64,000 bases of DNA from Paulinella micropora. Its lineage: Eukaryota > Cercozoa > Imbricatea > Euglyphida. Positions 56,601-64,000 of this stretch are shown one piece after another (position 1 is the first letter of the stretch; each line of letters opens with the position of its first letter). The DNA lies in NCBI GenBank assembly GCA_009731375.1, contig BJOX01000247.1, forward strand, positions 190,168 to 254,167. The letters are read 5' to 3'. Under the pieces are notes generated by a model, which was not told where the DNA came from, made no database searches, and saw only the letters and a list, made by a program, of their open reading frames with translations. The position numbers and the translations under genes were made by a program.

Positions 56601-56689
56601 AATACAGTAGAATGCAAAGACAATATCAAAGGTTACAAAACGGACTTTAGTTGAGAACTAATGCTCCAGATTACAATAATATAATACAA

Positions 56690-57825
56690 TGCACTACACT
56701 ACACTGCACTACACTGCACTGCACTGCACTGCGCTACACTAACTACACTAAAATACACACTACACTACACTACACTACACTACACTAAACTGCACTGCAC
56801 TACACTACACTACACTACAATGCACTGCACTACACTACACTGCACTACACTATACACTACACTACATTACACTACACAACACTAAACTACACTGCACTAC
56901 ACTGCAATAAACCGCACCTACACCTACACTACACTACACTGCACAACACTACACTGCAGTTGCAGTGCAACTGCACTGCACTACACTGCACTGAACTGCA
57001 CTACACTACACTACACTACACCTACACTGCACTGCACTACACTACACTTTACACTACACTACACTACACTGCACTGCACTGCACTACACTACACTACACT
57101 ACACCTCACTACACCTACACTACACCTACACTACACCTACACTACACCTACACTACACCTACACTACACTACACTACACTACACTGCACTGTACTGCACT
57201 GCACTACACTACACTACACTACACTACACTACGCCTACACTACACCTACACTACACCTACACTACACCTACACTACACCTACACTACTCTACACTACACT
57301 ACACTACACTGCACTGCACTACACTACACTACACTACACTGCACTGCACTGCACTACACTACACTACACTACACTACACTACACTACACTGCACTACACT
57401 ACACTACACTAAACTACGCACTACACTACGCACTACACACTACACTACACTACACTACACTACACTACACTACACTACACTACACTGCACTGCACTACAT
57501 TACACCACTCTACACAGCACTGCACTACACTACACTACACTACACTACAACACTACACTGCACTACACTGCACTACACTACACTACACTACACTACACTG
57601 CACTACACTACACTACACTGCACTGCACTACACTGCACTACACTGCACTACACTACACTACACTACACTACACTGCACTGCACTGCACTACACTGCACTG
57701 CACTACACTACACTACACTCCACTCCACCCCACTGCACTACAGTACACTACACTGCACTGCACTACACTGCACTGCACTACACTGCACTACACTACACTA
57801 CACTACACTACACTACACTACAAAC
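56690..57825. repeat. CTACA/CTGCA pentamer satellite
   Basis: More than 1.1 kb of ACACT/GCACT pentamers is interspersed with ACACCT hexamers. The pentamer period rotates all three frames. Confidence 0.95.
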
Positions 57826-57989
57826 CAATACAAATCAATAAAAATCAATACAAATCAATACAGATCAATACCGTCCGAGGGATTAAGGGAGGTTGGATCC
57901 GCATCCTTGGCGGATATGGACACAGCGACAAGTTGCGTGGTCGAATTAAGTTGCGTGTTCGAATTGATATCTTTCGCTGCAAAACCACA

Positions 57990-58077
57990 CATAACAGACA
58001 GATAGGTAGGTAGGTAGGTAGGTAGGTGGGTAGGTAGGCATCAGGTAGGTAGGTAGGTAGGTAGGTAGGTAGGTAGG

Positions 58078-58129
<52 letters not shown>

Positions 58130-58264
58130 CATGACCAGACACACAAAAGAGAGATAAATAGGCAGATATAATCTTAGTTACATTGCGGTGTATGTATGTA
58201 TGTATGTATGTGTGTATATATATATATATGTATGTATATATGTATATATATACATTATGTACAT

Positions 58265-58297
<33 letters not shown>

Positions 58298-58356
58298 TAC
58301 ACACACACACACACACACAGAGACACACACACACACACACGCATATATATACATAT

Positions 58357-58387
<31 letters not shown>

Positions 58388-58408
58388 CACACACACATAT
58401 ATATATAT

Positions 58409-58445
<37 letters not shown>
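57990..58445. repeat. GGTA/GATA, TATG, CA and TA tracts
   Basis: Simple repeats only. The ~130 bp before them (57860-57985) and the 100 bp after (58450-58550) are unique but show no gene. Confidence 0.9.
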
Positions 58446-58446
<1 letters not shown>

Positions 58447-58562
58447 TAAATTACCTCGCGGTGATCCTACAGGCGAAGGCATCCTCATCGTCACGTTCGT
58501 TACGTGTGGTTCAACTAAACTACTTCTATTACTTGTTGTCCTCGAGGACGGCATCCGCAGAG

Positions 58563-59200
<638 letters not shown>

Positions 59201-59370
59201 ATCTGAGGCGTACTGATGCAGCTAATGGCATATCCTCAACGGACATAAGCCTCCAATACCCTTGTTCGAGGTCCTCCACCCCCCCGTGTCAGTCTCTCGC
59301 CTGATGATCGGGGCCACCGATGGAGCTCNNNNNNNNNNCGAGCAGGGGTTCTTGGTAGGCGGGGAGTCGC

Positions 59371-59410
<40 letters not shown>

Positions 59411-59439
59411 TCTCTCTTCCCAAGGTCGCTTTCGGTCTC

Positions 59440-59846
59440 ATTCTCACATGCACAACTTTTACAGCCTTGGAGCAATCTCAGCCATTCATTTTGGCACTAC
59501 TTTGTCATTACATTCAAATTTCATTATTTCAACTATATCCCTAAAAAAGAGCTTGTGACAAGCTTGCAAAAACACAAAGAATCAGCCTCTAAGCCCCTCT
59601 GGCACAACTCTTAGACCCTTGGAGCATTCTCAGCCATTCATTTGACACTACTTCGGTAAAATCTTCGTAAATCTCTTTTTCAACTGGTCCAATACCTAAA
59701 GCGTGTCCCAAGGTTGTGAAAACCAAAAATCAGCCTCTCAACCCTTCTGGCACAGCTTTTAGAGCCTTGGAGCATTCTCAGCCATTTCATTTTGGCTTGC
59801 AGGCGCTTCGGGTACGTGCAATTACATGGCTTGGGTTCCCGGGGGA

Positions 59847-59888
<42 letters not shown>

Positions 59889-60330
59889 NNNNNNNNNNCG
59901 GAGGTAACCGGCATAAACCCTTCTGGCGCAACTCTTAGAGCCTTGGAGCATTCTCAGCCATTCATGTTGGTGCCGGCAAATTCGCTTCGGGTACATACAA
60001 TTACAGGGCTTGGGTTCCCGGGGGAAGGCCCCCCCGGACCCCTCTTTCCACAGTCGACAGGGTACGTTACATTGAGGTAACCGGCATAAACCCTGCTGGC
60101 GCAACTCTTAGAGCCTTGGAGCATTCTCAGCCATTCATTTTGGTGCCGGCTGATTCGTCGTGGGGTACGTACAATTGCAGGGCTGGGGTTCCCGGGAAGA
60201 GCCCCCCAGACCCCCCCTTCCCCGTCGACAGGGAACGTTCAATTTGTCGGAGGTACCGGCAAGTACTCCCAAAAAAAAAAAGGAATTTTGGCATTCATGA
60301 CACTCCCCTAACGCAAATATTTGCGTGAAT
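59440..60330. repeat. ~150-180-bp repeat, five units, with G/C homopolymers
   Basis: Units share TTAGAGCCTTGGAGCATTCT, then CAGCCATTCATTTTGG, near 59462, 59608, 59757, 59935 and 60109. Three also carry a GGTACGT-GCAATTACATGGCTTGGGTTCCCG part ending in poly-C. Ten-N gaps (59329, 59889 and 60519) sit at or near the poly-C runs. Confidence 0.8.
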
Positions 60331-60480
60331 TCTAAAAAAATTATACCAGCATCAACATCGAGTCTGGGGCTATCTACCCTGCAAATATGAGCTCCCAACT
60401 CCTCCTGGTTCCCACAAAGCATGATTGTTCTGACATGGATATGGATGCGGAAATTCCCGGGGGGGGTACACAATTTGCAT

Positions 60481-60514
<34 letters not shown>

Positions 60515-60587
60515 TTCTNNNNNNNNNNCAACAACATGAATGATAATAATTAGTAGCCACAGAGATCATGGACGAACCTCACTCCTT

Positions 60588-60740
60588 GATATGTATGTAT
60601 GTATGTATGTGTGTGTGTATGTATGTATGTATGTATGTATTTACGTGTGAATGTAAATCTGTCTGTTATGTATGTATGTATGTATGTATGTATGTATGTA
60701 TGTATGCGTGTGTGTGAGTATGTATGTATATATATATATG

Positions 60741-60793
<53 letters not shown>

Positions 60794-60857
60794 CCTGTGT
60801 GTTGATTCCAAGCCGTACTGCGGGTCCTGCCTCCTAAGATAGATACATAGATAGATG

Positions 60858-60901
<44 letters not shown>

Positions 60902-60960
60902 AATAGATAGATAAGGTAGGTAGGTAGGTAGGTAGATAGATAGGTAGGTAGGTAGGTAGG

Positions 60961-61015
<55 letters not shown>

Positions 61016-61045
61016 GTAGGTAGGTAGATAGAGATACATAGATAG
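60588..61045. repeat. TATG, TA, GATA and GGTA arrays
   Basis: Simple repeats with a short unique island at 60793-60838. Confidence 0.95.
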
Positions 61046-61049
61046 ATAG

Positions 61050-61294
61050 ATGAGATATCGACTAATGTCAGAAAAAAGGAGCTTCTGATTTCGTCAACCA
61101 AGGAAGTCTGTGAAAAGTATTGACCCGATGCCCAGCTAAGCCGTGATGTTTGCACGGAAGGGACTGATACAGGCGATACCAAAGCTCCCTAGTACCAGGC
61201 GGGGCCAGGGCTCGTTCCATAAGCGCCCCTTGCAGAACGAGCTCCCACCTCCATTACAGAGGGCCCAGTAAGCAGATGGAGTTTCGAGACTGTT
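61050..61294 (+). repeat. ~300-bp dispersed repeat, copy 3 (cut by gap)
   Basis: It has the same orientation as copy 1 and stops at the N block 61295-61342. Confidence 0.75.
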
Positions 61295-61342
61295 NNNNNN
61301 NNNNNNNNNNNNNNNNNNNNNNNNNNNNNNNNNNNNNNNNNN

Positions 61343-61346
61343 AGAT

Positions 61347-61378
<32 letters not shown>

Positions 61379-61402
61379 GGACAGGCAGACAGACAGACAG
61401 AC

Positions 61403-61491
<89 letters not shown>

Positions 61492-61539
61492 CATAGATAG
61501 ATAGATAGATGGATAGATGGATAGATCGATCGATCGATC

Positions 61540-61596
<57 letters not shown>

Positions 61597-61840
61597 GTAG
61601 GTAGGTAGGTAGGTAGGTAGGTAAGGTAGGTAGGTAGGTAGGTAGGTAGGTAGGTAGGTAGGTAGGTAATTTCTTTTGTTTCTTTTCTTTCTTTTCTTTC
61701 TTTTCTTTCTTTTCTTTCTTTTCTTTCTTNNNNNNNNNNCATAGATACATAGATAGGTAGGTAGATAGATAGATAGATAGGTAGGTAGGTAGGTAGGTAG
61801 GTAGGTAGATATATAGATAGATAGATAGATAGATAGATAC

Positions 61841-61898
<58 letters not shown>

Positions 61899-61954
61899 GG
61901 ATAGATAAAGAGATAGATAGATAGATAGATAGGTAGGTAGGTAGATAGAGATAC

Positions 61955-61995
<41 letters not shown>

Positions 61996-62041
61996 CAGAT
62001 AGATGGATAGATGGATAGATCGATCGATAGATCGATCGATC

Positions 62042-62082
<41 letters not shown>

Positions 62083-62136
62083 GTAGATAGATAGGTAGGT
62101 AGGTAAGGTAGGTAGGTAGGTAGGTAGGTAGGTAGG

Positions 62137-62195
<59 letters not shown>

Positions 62196-62196
62196 G

Positions 62197-62235
<39 letters not shown>

Positions 62236-62313
62236 GTAGATATATAGATAGGTAGATAGATAGGTAGATAGATAGGTAGATAGATAGGTAGATAGATAGA
62301 TAGACAGACAGAC

Positions 62314-62372
<59 letters not shown>

Positions 62373-62531
62373 CAGATAGATAGATAGAGAGAGATAGAGA
62401 GAGAGATAGATAGATAGATAGATAGATGGATATAGATAGATGACAGATAGATAGATAGAGAAATAGGTAGGTAGGTAGGTAGGTAGGTAGGTAGGTAGGT
62501 AGGTAGGTAGATAGATAGATACGTAGATAGA

Positions 62532-62567
<36 letters not shown>

Positions 62568-62572
62568 TAGAC

Positions 62573-62616
<44 letters not shown>

Positions 62617-62663
62617 GAGATGTCGCAAAGGAATGTAGTCCTTGCAAAGGAACGCAGTTTGAC

Positions 62664-62749
<86 letters not shown>

Positions 62750-62875
62750 GGATGGATAAGAAATAGGTAGGTAGGTAGGCAGGTAGATAGATAGATAAAT
62801 AGGTAGGTAGGTAGGTAGGTAGGTAGGTATGTAGGTATGTAGGTAGGTAGATAGATAGATAGATAGGTAGGTAGG

Positions 62876-62938
<63 letters not shown>

Positions 62939-62991
62939 GTAGGTAGATAGGTAGATAGATAGGTAGGTAGGTAGGTAGGTAGGTAGGTAGG

Positions 62992-63050
<59 letters not shown>

Positions 63051-63067
63051 GTAGATAGGTAGATAGG

Positions 63068-63136
<69 letters not shown>

Positions 63137-63143
63137 TTGTAGG

Positions 63144-63205
<62 letters not shown>

Positions 63206-63268
63206 TAGATAGATGATAGATAGATAGATAGATAGAGAAATAGGTAGGTAGGTAGGTAGGTAGATACG

Positions 63269-63308
<40 letters not shown>

Positions 63309-63309
63309 C

Positions 63310-63360
<51 letters not shown>

Positions 63361-63422
63361 GATAGATAGAGAGATAGATAGAGAAATAGGTAGGTAGGTA
63401 GGTAGGTAGGTAGGTAGGTAGG

Positions 63423-63477
<55 letters not shown>

Positions 63478-63480
63478 GTA
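61343..63480. repeat. GATA/GGTA array, 2.1 kb
   Basis: (GATA)n with (GGTA)n, (GATC)n and (GACA)n blocks, a (TTTCTTTTC)n block and a gap at 61676-61739. The 50-bp island GAGATGTCGCAAAGGAATGT lies at 62615-62662. Confidence 0.95.
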
Positions 63481-63499
63481 AAAGGATTGATTGATTGAT

Positions 63500-63508
63500 T
63501 AACAACAA

Positions 63509-63554
<46 letters not shown>

Positions 63555-63644
63555 GACAACAACGACAACAACGACAACAACAACAACGACAACAACGACA
63601 AGAACCGCAGCAACAGCAACAGCAATAGCAACAACAACAGCAGC

Positions 63645-63675
<31 letters not shown>

Positions 63676-63863
63676 GAACAACAACAGAACAACAAACAAC
63701 AACAAACAACAACAAACAACAACAAACAACAAACAACAACAAACAACAAACAACAACAACAACAACAACAACAACAAACAACAACAAACAACAAACAACA
63801 AAAAACAAACAACAAACAACAAACAACAACAACAACAACAACAACAATAATAATAATAACGAG

Positions 63864-63894
<31 letters not shown>

Positions 63895-64000
63895 GACAAC
63901 AACAACAACAACAACAAAAGCAGCAACAGCAGCAACAACAACAACAACAACAACAGCAACAACAATAACAGCAACAACAATAACAACAACAATAACAACA
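63500..64000. repeat. CAA microsatellite
   Basis: (CAA)n with CGA, CAG and AAACAAC variants runs to the window end. Confidence 0.95.

Overview
The window is nuclear DNA of a repeat-rich eukaryote. Evidence for this is short spliceosomal-type introns of about 57-73 nt with GT...AG ends, LTR and tRNA-derived SINE repeats, nested inverted-repeat transposons and tens of kilobases of microsatellite. The species cannot be named from the sequence. A protist or alga is likely, judging by the kind of integrated element found here, but that is inference. Ten-base N blocks and longer N blocks mark assembly gaps.

Region 1, 1-3160: host intergenic DNA with one LTR (790-1024), then TA and CA microsatellite.

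Region 2, 3161-23230: a 20.07-kb integrated virus-like or plasmid-like element, the most notable object in the window. Two inverted arms of about 8.2 kb (3161-11412 and 15170-23230) flank a 3.75-kb single-copy centre. Each outer end is a ~400-bp near-perfect palindrome whose centre can fold into two small hairpins, giving a T shape. Just inside each palindrome lies a tyrosine-recombinase gene that most resembles telomere resolvases (protelomerases). Each arm also carries a primase-polymerase/SF3 helicase (about 1000 codons), a coiled-coil protein, a C2H2 finger protein, F-box-like and FCS-finger small proteins, and a small ORF with a double stop. The centre adds a PD-(D/E)XK nuclease, CxxC zinc proteins, a coiled-coil protein and other small ORFs. 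I found no capsid, packaging ATPase or protease gene. The element has its own recurring signals: an upstream motif, a 3' hairpin with a compensatory base-pair change, a second 3' motif and paired double hairpins. Both copies of the recombinase and of the replicase are broken, at different places in the two arms. The likely logic is that the primase-helicase copies the DNA, the resolvase processes palindromic ends, and the nuclease and zinc proteins assist. This is inference from families and layout.

Region 3, 23231-26500: host AT-rich DNA and microsatellite without recognised genes.

Region 4, 26501-40228: a second, unrelated 13.7-kb inverted-repeat element with ~490-bp ends. It holds decayed intron-containing genes: charged low-complexity genes on the minus strand, a SET-like gene with tandemly duplicated phase-0 exons, and a DUF7869-like gene in two oppositely oriented halves. 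It also holds a Ty3/Gypsy RT fragment and a SINE. A 272-bp MITE sits in its right end, and the left end preserves the empty site.

Region 5, 40229-64000: host intergenic DNA dominated by GATA/CTAT, CTA, CTACA/CTGCA and CAA repeats, minisatellites of ~116-190 bp, dispersed repeats, a second LTR copy, a second MITE and a small foldback element. The long open frames through these repeats are not genes.
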